From Pseudomaricurvus alcaniphilus (GTDB lineage Bacteria; Pseudomonadota; Gammaproteobacteria; Pseudomonadales; Cellvibrionaceae), in NCBI RefSeq assembly GCF_011440395.1, contig NZ_JAAOIX010000013.1:1-64000 (forward strand): 64,000 nucleotides of DNA. The letters are read 5' to 3'. The position numbers and the translations under genes are program-made. Every line of letters begins with the position of its first letter. Within the stretch, counting starts at the first letter, position 1. Below are positions 42,136 to 52,900 of the stretch, in pieces. The notes under the pieces are model-generated. The model was not told the origin of the DNA and ran no database searches. It saw only the letters and a program-made list of their open reading frames with translations.

Positions 42136-44358
42136 CTAGTGAATGCCTCTCCAGTATTCACGGTTCAGCAAGTAGACAAAGACGAAAAACACCGCCAGGA
42201 ATAGAAGCACATACACCCCTAGGCGCTCCCGCTCCACGGCGATTGGTTCGGCCATATACTCCATAAAATTGACCAGGTCATAGATAGCCTTGTCAAATTC
42301 CGCCGGCGACATACTGCCTTTCAGCGCGCCATCCTTAAGACTGCCACAGTGGCCGTCAGCAATGGCCTCACCGGTAACCGGATCGCGAATGATCTTACCA
42401 TGGCTGTCAAGTACCGGCCCTGGGCCACACTCTAGCAGACCTTGCAATTCAAGCATGACATGGGGCATTGCCACCTTGTCAAAGACCCGGTTATTCACCC
42501 CGGTGGGACGGGTTTCATCGGCGTAGAAGTTGCGCAAGTAGGTGTAGAGCCACTCCGGTGAACGCGCTCGAGCAACCAGTGTCAAGTCCGGGGGAGTAGC
42601 ACCAAACCAGGCTTTGGACTGATCCGCCTGCATGGGAATATCCATCAGCTCGCCAATTTTCTGGTCACCAAAAACCATGTTTTCCAACATCAGGTCATGG
42701 GGAATGCCGAGGTCATCAGCGACCCGCTCATAGCGGGAGTACTTGGCCGAGTGACAGCCCATGCAGTAGTTGGCGAACCACTTGGCACCGCTTTGCAGCG
42801 ATGCCTTGTCGGTCAAGTCCGGCTCCATAGGGTCACAGTGCATGGCTCCGCAATCAAACGCACCACCTGCGGCCACGGCCTTGATCGGGGCTATGGTGAA
42901 GATAAGGAAGAGTGCGAAACCACCCCACACCATGGCTTTTGACAGGCCTTTCATCTGCACCCGCTCCGGCTCCTGGGCGACACTGTCTTTCGCCGTCAAC
43001 CAGGGGGTTGCCGCCACGAACAGCGCCATCAGAGTACCAAACAGGCTGATAAACAAGGGGAACTTATCGGCACCGTCCCAGGACAGCTTCAGTAACAGGG
43101 CACCCAGCACAATGCTGATTGCCATGCCTACCACACCGACTTTGCGCAGCGGGTTGGTGAACATCGGCATCTGGATAAAGTAGGCGAAGTAATAAACCGT
43201 CGCCAACTGGGCCAGTACGGTGCGCCCCTCGGTCGGGGCCTTAACGCCGAGGTAACCGAGTACTACGAACATGGCGGAGAACAGCAGCAGCGAGATGCGC
43301 GGCATAAAACCCTTGTAGCGCATCGACTTCACCGGGCTCTTGTCCAGCCAGGGCAATACGAACAGGATCGCAATCGCACCCGCCATAGCCACCAGGCCAA
43401 GGAACTTGGAACTGAGGGGGCCGATATCAATGGTGACCGCGCGCAGTACCGCGTAAAACGGCGTGAAGTACCAGACCGGGGCAATATGCGGCGGTGTCTT
43501 CAGGCCATTGGCCTCTTCGAAGTTGGCATACTCGAGGAAGAAGCCACCCATCTCCGGCATAAAGAACAGGACAAAGCAGAATACGAACAGGAATACGGTA
43601 ATACCGACCAGGTCGTGCACAGTGTAGAAAGGATGAAAGGCCACGCCGTCCAGCGGCACGCCGTTTTCATCTTTCTTCTTCTTGATTTCCACGCCGTCCG
43701 GGTTATTGGAGCCCACTTCGTGCAGTGCCAGGATGTGCATGACCACCAGCGCCAGCAGGACGATAGGCAGGGCCACGACATGCAGGGCAAAAAAGCGGTT
43801 CAGGGTGGCACCGGAGATGAGGAAGTCACCCCGCACCCACTGCACCAGGTCCTCCCCCACCACCGGGATAGCACCCACCAGCGATACGATCACCTGCGCA
43901 CCCCAGTAGGACATCTGGCCCCAGGGCAACACGTAGCCCAAAAAGGCTTCGGCCATCAGGATCAGGTAGATGGTCATGCCGAAAATCCACACCAGCTCCC
44001 GCGGCGCCTTGTAGGAGCCGTACATCAGGCCCCGGAACATGTGCAGATAGACCACCACGAAGAACGCCGAGGCGCCGGTAGAGTGCATATAGCGCAGCAA
44101 CCAGCCGTAGTCGACGTCGCGCATGATGTATTCCACCGAGGCAAAGGCTTCCTCAGCGCTCGGGGTGTAGTTCATGGTCAACCAGATGCCGGTAAGCAGC
44201 TGATTGACCAGCACCAGCAGGGACAGGACCCCGAAGAAATACCAGAAGTTAAAATTCTTGGGCGCGTAGTATTTACCCATGTGGGTATCCCACGCGCGGG
44301 TCACAGGCAGGCGAGCATCAACCCAGGCCAAAAGATCTGTCATCCACTTCATATTCAA
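42136..44358 (-). CDS. fused cytochrome b / cytochrome c1 of the bc1 complex
   Basis: A single 740-residue frame. Residues 1 to ~455 are cytochrome b: eight or more membrane helices, heme-ligand histidines in LRYMHSTGAS / YLHMFRG and RFFALHVVALP / LVVMHILALHE, and the Qo motif as PVWYFTPFY instead of PEWY. A new signal-like helix (MVWGGFALFLIFTIAPIKAVAAGG) leads into cytochrome c1 with the heme site CMGCH and a C-terminal anchor (LGVYVLLFLAVFFVFVYLL). Bradyrhizobium FbcH is a known fusion of this kind, cut after membrane insertion. ATGA overlap with petA upstream. Confidence 0.93.
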   Translation of the reverse strand: MNMKWMTDLLAWVDARLPVTRAWDTHMGKYYAPKNFNFWYFFGVLSLLVLVNQLLTGIWLTMNYTPSAEEAFASVEYIMRDVDYGWLLRYMHSTGASAFFVVVYLHMFRGLMYGSYKAPRELVWIFGMTIYLILMAEAFLGYVLPWGQMSYWGAQVIVSLVGAIPVVGEDLVQWVRGDFLISGATLNRFFALHVVALPIVLLALVVMHILALHEVGSNNPDGVEIKKKKDENGVPLDGVAFHPFYTVHDLVGITVFLFVFCFVLFFMPEMGGFFLEYANFEEANGLKTPPHIAPVWYFTPFYAVLRAVTIDIGPLSSKFLGLVAMAGAIAILFVLPWLDKSPVKSMRYKGFMPRISLLLFSAMFVVLGYLGVKAPTEGRTVLAQLATVYYFAYFIQMPMFTNPLRKVGVVGMAISIVLGALLLKLSWDGADKFPLFISLFGTLMALFVAATPWLTAKDSVAQEPERVQMKGLSKAMVWGGFALFLIFTIAPIKAVAAGGAFDCGAMHCDPMEPDLTDKASLQSGAKWFANYCMGCHSAKYSRYERVADDLGIPHDLMLENMVFGDQKIGELMDIPMQADQSKAWFGATPPDLTLVARARSPEWLYTYLRNFYADETRPTGVNNRVFDKVAMPHVMLELQGLLECGPGPVLDSHGKIIRDPVTGEAIADGHCGSLKDGALKGSMSPAEFDKAIYDLVNFMEYMAEPIAVERERLGVYVLLFLAVFFVFVYLLNREYWRGIH

Positions 44359-44954
44359 GCCTCCTGATCTACACCGACCACCACCAGGGTGTCGGATTCA
44401 TATGAATGTGGGGGAACCTGGAGATTGATGGGCGCGGGCACACCTTTGAATACGCGACCGGCCAGGTCAAACTTGGAGCCGTGACAGGGGCAAAAGAAGC
44501 CACCCAGCCACTCGCTACCGCCGAGGTCAGCAGCGCCGACATCGGGTCGGTACATGGGTGCGCAGCCCAGATGGGTGCACAGGCCGAGCAAAATAAGGAA
44601 CTCTTCCTTGCCAGGTATGGTGCGCGCCAGGCCCTGCACATAGGCGGGCTGCTGCGGCTCCTGGGACTCAGGGTCACGCACCCGGTCGTTCAGCTTGGCC
44701 AGGTCGGCGACGGTTTCCGGCGTGCGGCGGACAATGTATACGGGCTTGCCGCGCCATTCGACAATGATCATTTGGCCCGGCTCAAGCTTGCTGATATTGG
44801 CTTTTACCGGGGCCCCGGCAGCTTTCGCCTTGGCGCTAGGGTTCCAGGAACCAACAAAAGGTACGGCTACTCCAACCACACCGGCGGCTCCCACCACTGA
44901 GGTGGCGGCGGTTAAAAAACGCCGACGCCCCACATTTACACCGTCATTGCTCAC
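44355..44954 (-). CDS. petA: ubiquinol-cytochrome c reductase Rieske iron-sulfur subunit
   Basis: A 199-residue protein with a Tat-type N-terminus (RRRFLTAATSVVGAAGVVGVAVPFV) serving as membrane anchor, and the two Rieske cluster boxes CTHLGC and CPCHGS. It moves electrons from quinol to cytochrome c1. The next gene, the b/c1 fusion, overlaps it by 4 bases. Confidence 0.96.
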   Translation of the reverse strand: MSNDGVNVGRRRFLTAATSVVGAAGVVGVAVPFVGSWNPSAKAKAAGAPVKANISKLEPGQMIIVEWRGKPVYIVRRTPETVADLAKLNDRVRDPESQEPQQPAYVQGLARTIPGKEEFLILLGLCTHLGCAPMYRPDVGAADLGGSEWLGGFFCPCHGSKFDLAGRVFKGVPAPINLQVPPHSYESDTLVVVGVDQEA

Positions 44955-45145
44955 GACGCTTTTCTCCCATAACAGCGCTACCCTTACCGCCGTATGGCAG
45001 TGAGTAACTTACTGAATTCCAAAGGTTTACGGTAGTTTCGGATTGATCCTGTAAAAATCGCCACATATTAATGAAGTTACTTACCTGTTACAAGGTAAAC
45101 CACAGGTTCAATATGGACATTGCCACCCACTCGCCCAATGCCGAA

Positions 45146-45180
45146 CAAAAAAAAGCCCAGACTGAAACCAATCCGGGCAA
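45146..45180 (-). terminator. rho-independent terminator after rpsI
   Basis: On the minus strand GCCCGGATT...AGTCTGGGC is followed by a run of eight or more T; it lies 47 bases past the rpsI stop. Confidence 0.8.
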
Positions 45181-45226
45181 ATTTTCAGGTACTACGCAAT
45201 AACAAAATTGCGATACCACACAATCA

Positions 45227-45619
45227 TTAACGCTTGGAGAACTGTGGCTTCTTGCGCGCCTTGCGCAGGCCGACCTTCTTCCGCTCCACTTCACGCGCGT
45301 CACGGGTTACGTAACCTGCGCTGCGCAGAGTTGGGCGCAGACCTTCATCGTAGGCCATCAGGGCGCGGGTCAGGCCGTGGCGAATTGCACCAGCCTGGCC
45401 GAAACTACCACCACCCTTGACGGTCACTTTGACATCAAACTTATCGCCCATATCGACCAGTTCCAGCGGCTGACGCACAATCATGCGAGCCACTTCACGG
45501 CCGAAATATTCGTCCAGGGACTTATCGTTTACAACGATATTGCCACTGCCCTGTGAAATAAACACGCGAGCTGTGGACGTTTTACGGCGTCCGGTACCGT
45601 AGTATTGTGTTGCTGCCAT
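45227..45619 (-). CDS. rpsI: 30S ribosomal protein S9
   Basis: A 130-residue protein beginning [20 protein letters not shown] and ending in the conserved basic tail KKPQFSKR, which reaches the P-site tRNA. It follows rplM by 15 bases in the usual rplM-rpsI operon. Confidence 0.98.
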   Translation of the reverse strand: MAATQYYGTGRRKTSTARVFISQGSGNIVVNDKSLDEYFGREVARMIVRQPLELVDMGDKFDVKVTVKGGGSFGQAGAIRHGLTRALMAYDEGLRPTLRSAGYVTRDAREVERKKVGLRKARKKPQFSKR

Positions 45620-45634
45620 GGTTTCAGCTCCTGA

Positions 45635-46063
45635 TTATATGTTCAGTACTTTGGGCTGCTGAGCAGTATGGGGATGCTCAACGCCAGGATAGACTTTCAG
45701 TTTTTTGAACATTGCACGACCCAGGGGTCCGCGGGGCAACATGCCTTTTACCGCAGTCTGGATGGTGCGCTCAGGGGCTTTCTGGATCAGCTTTTCGAAG
45801 CTGATAGACTTGATGCCACCGATAAAGCCGGTGTGGTGGTAGTACATCTTGTCTTTCGCCTTGTTACCGGTAACACGAACCTTCTCGGCGTTAATAACGA
45901 CGATGTAATCGCCAGTATCAACGTGAGGGGTGTATTCCGGCTTATGCTTTCCGCGCAGACGTGTAGCGATCTCAGCAGCCATACGGCCGAGAGTTTTACC
46001 TTCTGCGTCGATTACGTACCAGTCGCGCTGGACTGATTCGGGTTTGGCACTAATAGTCTTCAT
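45635..46063 (-). CDS. rplM: 50S ribosomal protein L13
   Basis: A 142-residue protein with the L13 landmarks [38 protein letters not shown] and [19 protein letters not shown]. First gene of the rplM-rpsI operon. Confidence 0.98.
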   Translation of the reverse strand: MKTISAKPESVQRDWYVIDAEGKTLGRMAAEIATRLRGKHKPEYTPHVDTGDYIVVINAEKVRVTGNKAKDKMYYHHTGFIGGIKSISFEKLIQKAPERTIQTAVKGMLPRGPLGRAMFKKLKVYPGVEHPHTAQQPKVLNI

Positions 46064-46152
46064 GTTGTATTTGCCTTCGACGTGTTGAATACAATACCCG
46101 AAAAACGGGAGCGCGGATTCTAATCGACTGACCGGGAAAGTTCAAGCGTATA

Positions 46153-47274
46153 TCAAGGCCTGTGTGGCCTGGCCAAATAATCCCGACTTTGCATTTCCAG
46201 CAGGCGGCTTTTGGTGCGCTCAAACTCGAAATCCAGCTTGCCGCCGGCGTACAGCTCCATCAGTGGCACCGCAGCCGACACCACCAATTTGACGTTGCGG
46301 TCGTAAAATTCATCCACCAGGTTGATAAAACGCCGTGCCTGGTCATCGGTTTCACGGGACAGGCGCGGGATATTGGCGATCAACACCGCGTGGTACTCCC
46401 GCGCCAGCTCGATATAGTCGTTCTGGGAGCGGGGGCCGTCGCAGAGCGCGAGGAAGTCAAACCAGGCCACATCCTCGGCTTCATAGCGTGCGGTGATTGA
46501 ACGCCCCTCCACTTCCACCTCGATATTGGCGCGAATACCCACCATATCCGGCACCAGGCCCTCGAAACTTTGCAGCAGGCTGGCATCCGCAGCGGCATCC
46601 AGCGGGTGATGGTAGAGCTCGGCCTGCTCCAGTATGCGCAGCCGGTAATCGACCCCGCCGTCGACATTGACCACCAGCGTATAGCGATTCAGCATGTCGA
46701 TGGCTGGCAGGAACCTGGCCCGCTGCAGGCCGTCCTTGTAGAGCCCGTCGGGAATAATATTGGAGGTAGCCACCAGGGTAACGCCGCGCTCGAACAGCGC
46801 CTGGATCAAGCCACCCAGAATCATGGCGTCGGTGATATCGGAGACAAAGAATTCATCGAAACAGATCACCCGGGCCTCTGCCGCGAGGCGATCCGCGACC
46901 AGCTGCAGCGGGTTCTTCTGGCCGTCGAGCTCTTTCAGCTCCTGGTGGACCCGGCGCATAAAGCGGTGGAAGTGGGCCCGCATCTTGTCGGGAAATGGCA
47001 GACTTTCATAAAAGTTATCCATCAGGTAGGTTTTGCCGCGCCCGACTCCGCCCCAAAAATACAGCCCTGTCTGGGGCGCTTTAGCCGGCGCGGCGGTCAG
47101 CGCACCCTTCAGGCGCCCGAACAGTCCTTTCGGGGCCAGCTCCTCCGCCCGCGCTGCCACCAGTCGCTCGTAGAGATCCTGCAACAACTTAACGGCCATT
47201 TCCTGGGCCGGGTCGTAATTGAAGCCGGCCGTTTGCAAGTCGCGCTGGTAGCGCTCAAGAGGGGTACCACTCAT
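46153..47274 (-). CDS. zapE: cell division ATPase ZapE (AFG1-like)
   Basis: A 373-residue AAA+-like ATPase: Walker A FWGGVGRGKTYLMD (about 99-112), Walker B ICFDEFFVSDITDAMIL, and the sensor region LVATSNIIPDGLYKDGLQRARFLPAI. ZapE interacts with FtsZ under low oxygen or heat. It overlaps the start of the alpha/beta hydrolase gene upstream by four bases. Confidence 0.94.
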   Translation of the reverse strand: MSGTPLERYQRDLQTAGFNYDPAQEMAVKLLQDLYERLVAARAEELAPKGLFGRLKGALTAAPAKAPQTGLYFWGGVGRGKTYLMDNFYESLPFPDKMRAHFHRFMRRVHQELKELDGQKNPLQLVADRLAAEARVICFDEFFVSDITDAMILGGLIQALFERGVTLVATSNIIPDGLYKDGLQRARFLPAIDMLNRYTLVVNVDGGVDYRLRILEQAELYHHPLDAAADASLLQSFEGLVPDMVGIRANIEVEVEGRSITARYEAEDVAWFDFLALCDGPRSQNDYIELAREYHAVLIANIPRLSRETDDQARRFINLVDEFYDRNVKLVVSAAVPLMELYAGGKLDFEFERTKSRLLEMQSRDYLARPHRP

Positions 47275-47999
47275 GCTGACAACGCACCCTCTAAAGCGCT
47301 CGCCAGATCCTTTTTCAGGAGCCCCAGCTTGCCGTGAAAGAAATGCGTGGCATCCGCATAGGTGATCAGCTCGCAGTCACTGCGCAGGCTTGCTACCCAG
47401 CGCTGCACCCCGGGCACATCCACCAGCTCATCCTGCTCACCAATAATCACCAGCGCGGGACAGGGCAGCAACTTGTCCTGATCGTAGCTGTAACGCTCCA
47501 CCGGTGGCGCCACCAGCACCAAATGGCAAACTGTCGACTGCAGCCGCTGTGCCGCCTGGGCGGCGACTCCCGAGCCGAAGGAAAAGCCGGCCAGCAACAA
47601 CCGCTTGCCGGGCAGCTCGGCCTGCAGCCAGGCAATCACCGCCAGCAGGTCGGCCAGCTCGCCGACACCATCGGCGAACTGGCCTTCACTCTGCCCCACG
47701 CCGCGAAAGTTGAAACGCACCACCGGCACACCCAGGTCGCGATAGGTGCGCGCCAGGGTCGAGGCTACCTTGTTGTCCATGGTGCCGCCGTGCTGCGGAT
47801 GCGGGTGACAGACTACCGCCACATAGCCAGCGCCGCTCAGTGGTCCTGTGGCCAGCGCTGCTGAGGTCGCAACCTCCAACTGCCCGCACGCACCGGCGAT
47901 AAGCCCCCGGCGCTCTTTGTCTGCAAACCACTCACTGCACTCCCCCACTGCTCTCCCCCGTATCCTGAAACACCGCCAATCGGCCGGTCGTTGTGCCAT
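47271..47999 (-). CDS. alpha/beta hydrolase (COG2945-like)
   Basis: About 242 residues as the longest frame. The hydrolase core starts near residue 32 (LIAGACGQLEVATS); CHPHPQHGGTMDNKV is the oxyanion region, the nucleophile elbow is GFSFGSG, and the acid and His are in IGEQDELVDVPGV and DATHFFHGKLG. The true start may be the GTG at 47948 (GGGGGAG upstream), as the first 17 residues look unlike the family. Substrate unknown. It forms an operon with zapE. Confidence 0.8.
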   Translation of the reverse strand: MAQRPADWRCFRIRGRAVGECSEWFADKERRGLIAGACGQLEVATSAALATGPLSGAGYVAVVCHPHPQHGGTMDNKVASTLARTYRDLGVPVVRFNFRGVGQSEGQFADGVGELADLLAVIAWLQAELPGKRLLLAGFSFGSGVAAQAAQRLQSTVCHLVLVAPPVERYSYDQDKLLPCPALVIIGEQDELVDVPGVQRWVASLRSDCELITYADATHFFHGKLGLLKKDLASALEGALSA

Positions 48000-48139
48000 A
48001 AATTACAAGCACACACATAAAGAAAGTGCTTATAATAGCAAAATTGAACTTGATAATGCGGCTTCATCGCTATTGAATCCGTGCGGCTGCACCCTTCCTG
48101 AGCCATTACCGAGCCAACACCCACCAAAAGGAGATTGCT

Positions 48140-48643
48140 GTGTTTACACTGAGCACGCTTATTATTGCCGTTATCGCCGCACTGATTGTCGGCGGATTGA
48201 TAGGCGCTGGACTATTCAAGGGCCTGGCCCCGCAACAAAAGCAAAACCGCAGCCTGGAAACCCGCTTGCAAAAGGCCGAGGACCAACTCAAGGAATACCA
48301 ACAGGAGGTCACCGAGCACTTTATCGAAACATCGGAACTGGTTAACAATCTTACCCAGAGCTACAAGGACGTGCACGAGCACCTGGCCAGTGGCGCACTG
48401 AAGCTGACCAATCCAGACATCAGCCGCCAACTGATCGATGCCGGCAAAGGCAACCTGATCGCCAAAGGCAGCTCGGAACAGGATGAGCCGCCCCATGAAG
48501 CGCCCCGTGACTGGGCACCGAAAGACCCCGGTGCCAAGGGTCAACTGAGCGAAGACTTCGGCCTCGACGCGAACGCCGACAACTCCGCCGCTGACTCCAC
48601 TTCTGACCCCAGCACTGAGCCCACGACTAAAGCCGCCTCCTGA
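48140..48643 (+). CDS. YhcB/ZapG-like membrane protein (DUF1043)
   Basis: A 167-residue protein with one N-terminal membrane helix (LSTLIIAVIAALIVGGLIGAGLF), a coiled-coil (SLETRLQKAEDQLKEYQQEVTEHFIETSELVNNL) and an acidic low-complexity tail. This layout matches YhcB, involved in envelope growth and division. The start is a GTG at 48140, with AAAAGGAG upstream. Divergent from the hydrolase/zapE pair; followed by a DegS-like protease as in many gammaproteobacteria. Confidence 0.88.
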   Translation: MFTLSTLIIAVIAALIVGGLIGAGLFKGLAPQQKQNRSLETRLQKAEDQLKEYQQEVTEHFIETSELVNNLTQSYKDVHEHLASGALKLTNPDISRQLIDAGKGNLIAKGSSEQDEPPHEAPRDWAPKDPGAKGQLSEDFGLDANADNSAADSTSDPSTEPTTKAAS

Positions 48644-48750
48644 GCGGCGCCCGGCGGGCGACTAGTGGCTTCGCGGCTGGGCGGATTTCCCCTCGCTCGC
48701 CGGAGCCCCTATAATCCCCCGACGCCTTTACTAGCAACCCGGAGCCCTGC

Positions 48751-49908
48751 TTGACTCTGCCAAAACTGATGCGCTTCGCCGGCTGGCCCATAATAACCGG
48801 GTTGCTGCTCGGCCTATCCCTCAGCCTTTGGCTAAACCTGGAGCGCCTGCAGAACAGCCGCCGCTCTGGCGGCACGGATATACACCTGGGCGCCTGGACC
48901 AATGACGGCGCTGACTGGGGGCCGGCCTCCTACGCCGAGGCAGTGACCAATGCCGCCCCGGCGGTAGTCAATATTTACACCCGCAAAAAACTCCAGCGCG
49001 CCTACCACCCGCTGCTCAACGACCCCCTGTTCCGGCACTTTTTTAACAACTCGGACCAGCCGCAGCAGGAACGCATGCAATCGGCGCTCGGCTCCGGGGT
49101 GATTATCAGCCCCGAGGGCTACCTGCTCACCAACAACCATGTGATCGACGGTGCCGACGAAATACTGGTATTGCTGCAAGACGGCCGCGACGGCCAGGCC
49201 ACCCTGGTGGGCACCGATCCGGAGAGCGACCTGGCGGTGTTAAAAATCGATCTGGACAACCTTACCGCCATCAGGATTGGCGATCCCAATGCCGCCCATA
49301 TTGGCGATGTGGTACTGGCTATAGGCAATCCATTTGGGGTCGGGCAGACAGTGACCCAGGGTATTATCAGTGCCACTGGCCGCTACGGCCTCGGCATCAA
49401 CACCTACGAAAACTACTTGCAAACTGATGCTGCCATCAATCCCGGCAACTCCGGTGGCGCGCTGATTGATGTGCAGGGCAACTTGTTAGGTATCAATACT
49501 GCGATTCTCGACAAGACCGGCTTTTCCGTAGGTATTGGCTTTGCGATACCGGCGGACACCGCGGTAAAAGTGATGCAGGACCTGGTCAGCTACGGCCAGG
49601 TGGTGCGCGGCTGGCTCGGCATCGAGGCCCAGCAGCTGACGCCGGAGCTGGCCCAGTCGCTGCAACTCAGCGCCACCAATGGTGTTATCGTCACTGCCAT
49701 TTACAACAACGGCCCCGCCCACAAGGCAGGTTTGCGACCCGGCGACATCATCCAGCGGATGAACAATATCGTGGTCAGTGATGGCCGCCTGAGCATGCAG
49801 CAAATCGCCCAGGGGCGCCCGGGGGATGAAATTACCATTGAGTTTCTGCGCCAGGGCAAACTGGAAAAGGTGCAAGCCGTACTTGGCGTCAAACCCAGCA
49901 AGGGTTAA
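48751..49908 (+). CDS. DegS/AlgW-type periplasmic serine protease
   Basis: A 385-residue membrane-anchored trypsin-like protease with one PDZ domain. The catalytic triad is His in LTNNHVID, Asp in SDLAVLKI and Ser in NPGNSGGAL; the PDZ domain is about residues 275-375 (GLRPGDIIQRMNNIVV). DegS/AlgW senses misfolded outer-membrane proteins and starts cleavage of the anti-sigma factor RseA/MucA. The start is probably TTG at 48751 (GGAG eight bases upstream), with an ATG at 48769 as alternative. The N-terminal helix GWPIITGLLLGLSLSLWL anchors it. Confidence 0.92.
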   Translation: MTLPKLMRFAGWPIITGLLLGLSLSLWLNLERLQNSRRSGGTDIHLGAWTNDGADWGPASYAEAVTNAAPAVVNIYTRKKLQRAYHPLLNDPLFRHFFNNSDQPQQERMQSALGSGVIISPEGYLLTNNHVIDGADEILVLLQDGRDGQATLVGTDPESDLAVLKIDLDNLTAIRIGDPNAAHIGDVVLAIGNPFGVGQTVTQGIISATGRYGLGINTYENYLQTDAAINPGNSGGALIDVQGNLLGINTAILDKTGFSVGIGFAIPADTAVKVMQDLVSYGQVVRGWLGIEAQQLTPELAQSLQLSATNGVIVTAIYNNGPAHKAGLRPGDIIQRMNNIVVSDGRLSMQQIAQGRPGDEITIEFLRQGKLEKVQAVLGVKPSKG

Positions 49909-49926
49909 TGCCCAAAACCGGCCCGC

Positions 49927-52900
49927 TCAGACCACACTGCTCAATTGCGCTTTGCGCTGGTGGGCCTGGTCGACAACCTCCTGCACTACGTGTGCCAGCG
50001 GTTTCGGCACACCAATGCCGTAGCCCTGGGCATAATCGACGCCGAGCTGGCGCAAAACGTCCAGCACTTCCTCATTTTCGACAAACTCGGCAATGGTTTT
50101 TTTGCCCATCACCTGGCCGATTTCATTGATTGATTTCACCATCGCCAGGTCGATGGGGTCGTCGGCAATATCCTTGACAAACATACCGTCAATTTTCAAA
50201 TAATCGACCGCAAGGTTCTTCAGGTAGGCAAAAGATGACAAGCCGCTGCCAAAATCATCCAGCGACAAACCGCAACCCAGTTGTTTGACGGCATCGATAA
50301 ATTTGCGCGCTTCCGCCAGGTTGGCAATGGCAGAGGTTTCGGTGATTTCAAATTTTATCCAGCTGGGGTCAATTTTACCGCGCTGCAACTCGGCGTAGAT
50401 GGCGTCCAGCAATTTGCTGTCCCCCAGCGAGTGACCGGACAAGTTGATGGCCAGTGCATCTACCACTTCGCCAAAACCGCGGTACTCCGCCAACCACGCA
50501 AACGCCTTGCGCACTACCCAGCGGTCGATCTTTGGGGACAGGCCATAGCGCTCCGCCGCCGGCAGGAAAGCCCCCGGGTTAATCAATTCGCCGTCGCGGC
50601 GCAAGCGCACCAGCACCTCAATGGACGGTTTTAACGACGCATCCAAAATCGGCACAATCAACTGGCCATAGAGCTCGAAGCGATCTTCCTCCAGCGCCGT
50701 ATTGATCTCGCCCACCCAGTAGATCTCGCCCTCGCGCTTGGCCAGCAATTCGTCATCGGCCTTGTACACATGGACCCGATTGCGGCCCGCATCCTTGGCG
50801 GTGTAGCAGGCCGAGTCGGCATTTTTAAGAATATCGGTTATGTCGTTGCAGTTGTCGTCGATAAGCACCACACCGATACTGACGCCGAGCGAGTGCAGGG
50901 AGCCCTCCCACACAAAGCGAAACTGCTCCAGTTCCGCCAGCACCTTGTGAGCCACCAGCTCGGCCTCGGCGAGGGAACAGTTTTCCATCAGTATGCCAAA
51001 TTCATCTCCGCCAAGCCGCGCCAGGGTATCGCGTTTGCGCAAAGTATTCTGCAGGATCACAGCGACCTGTTTCAGTAGGGCGTCACCGGCCGCGTGGCCG
51101 CTGGTATCGTTGACCACCTTGAACTGATCGAGATCGCAAAAACAATAGGCGTGGGTGCGCCGGTCTACTTTCCGGCTATCGAGCAGGCGCTGCAACTGGC
51201 GCTCAAATTCGTAGCGGTTGGCCAGGCCGGTGAGCAAATCATGACTGGCCTGGTAGCTGATTTGCTCCTGGATGAATTTACTCTCGGTAATATCCTGGTG
51301 CACAGAGACGATATGACGCAGGTCGCCGTCATCATCAAAAATGGGGGCCAGTGATAGCTGCGCCCAATAGCGCTCGCCGCTTTTCTTTTGACTGTGGACT
51401 TCGCCCTTCCACTCCCCGTCCACGCGCACCTGGCGAATCAGGTCGGCATAGAAATCCTGGCCGTATTCGTCCAGGTACAGGCAGCCGGCATTTTGACCCA
51501 GCAATTCTTCCGGCAGGTACCCGGAGACTTCGGCAAATTTGGGGTTCAGGTATTCAACCAGGCCCTGCGGATCGGTAATCAGAACCATGCTGGGACTGTG
51601 CTCAACCGCCAGCGACAATTTGCGCAGCTCTTTTTGCACCAGGCTGCGCTCCGCCACTTCCTGGCGCAACTCCAGGGTACGCCGCTCCACTTCCCGGGTA
51701 ACTTGCAGCGTGCGTCCGGTCAGAGACAACAGCCAGCCGCCAAACAGCGCGGTAAACATCATGCCGCCCAGCAACAGCCACAGGCTGCCCCAGTGCAACT
51801 GCGGATTAATGCTGGCAGCGCCGGGGTAATAGGTAACCTTCCAGCGTCGCCCACTAAACTGGACCTCTCGCTCCAGGGCCAGCAGATCGGCCCCTGCCGC
51901 AGCCCTGCCGTCGCTAATATAGACCGGCACTGGCGCTGCGGTTACGTCGATAATTTCCAGGTACAGGCTGTGAGGAAAGGTAAATGTCCGTTGCGCCAGC
52001 GCCTGGATAAACGCGTCGAGTCGCAGCACCGTGGCCATAAAGCCGCTAAATTGCCCCCGCGGGTAGGTGGCCAGGTAAATCACCAGCCCGTTTTGGTCGG
52101 CACTTCCCTGCACCAGCCTTAGCGGTTGGGTAGCGATAGCCTCTGGCGCCTGGCGCGCCCGTAGCTGGGCCTGCCGCGCGACGGGGCTGGAAGACACGTC
52201 GAAGCCATAGGCAGCCTCATTGCCCGCCAGTGGCACTACATACTTTATCGGGTAATACTCCTCTCCGGGCTGCGCCGGTTGCAAGCGCCCCTGCGCATCC
52301 CGGTAGGTAATCTTGCCTGGCCCTTCCGGATCGACTTCAAACTCACCGCGCTGCGCTGCCGTGACCCTGGGAATCCACTCCAGCGCCTGCAGGTGCGGGT
52401 TGCGCAGTAACATGTTGTGGCCAAAGCGCTCAAACTCCACTGCCGAAATGTATTCACTGCCTTCCATATAGTGTTTCAGGGCGTAGACCGCATCCAGGCT
52501 CTGCTCCAGTTCTGCCTCGAGGTCCATCTGCAGACGCGAAGCACTGGCATTGAATTCGCGCTGCGCCTGCTCCAACTCTCGCTTCTGGTTGTTGTAGAAC
52601 AGCAGGATCACCGCCGCCAGCAGGAGCAGCATGGGCACGCCCACGGACAGGCGCCGACTGGGAACCCTGCCCCCCGTTTTTTGCAGCAACACCAACAGCA
52701 ATGGCGCCACCGTGATCACACCGATGACGTCGCCTATCCACCAGGTAAACCAGCTCAGGAAAAAGTCGGCGGGTGTCACGACACCAAACAGCAACAGAAC
52801 TCCGACACAGAGGCTGCTGGCAACCAGGCAACCCAAAGGGGCATAGGCAAATAGAAACCGGAGGATAGCCCCCTCGGCGACAAGCATCGGCGACCGGCTC

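Noticed and set aside
42136-44358. Possible separate petB and petC genes
   Set aside because: No stop codon or new ribosome binding site separates the two halves; the frame is continuous.
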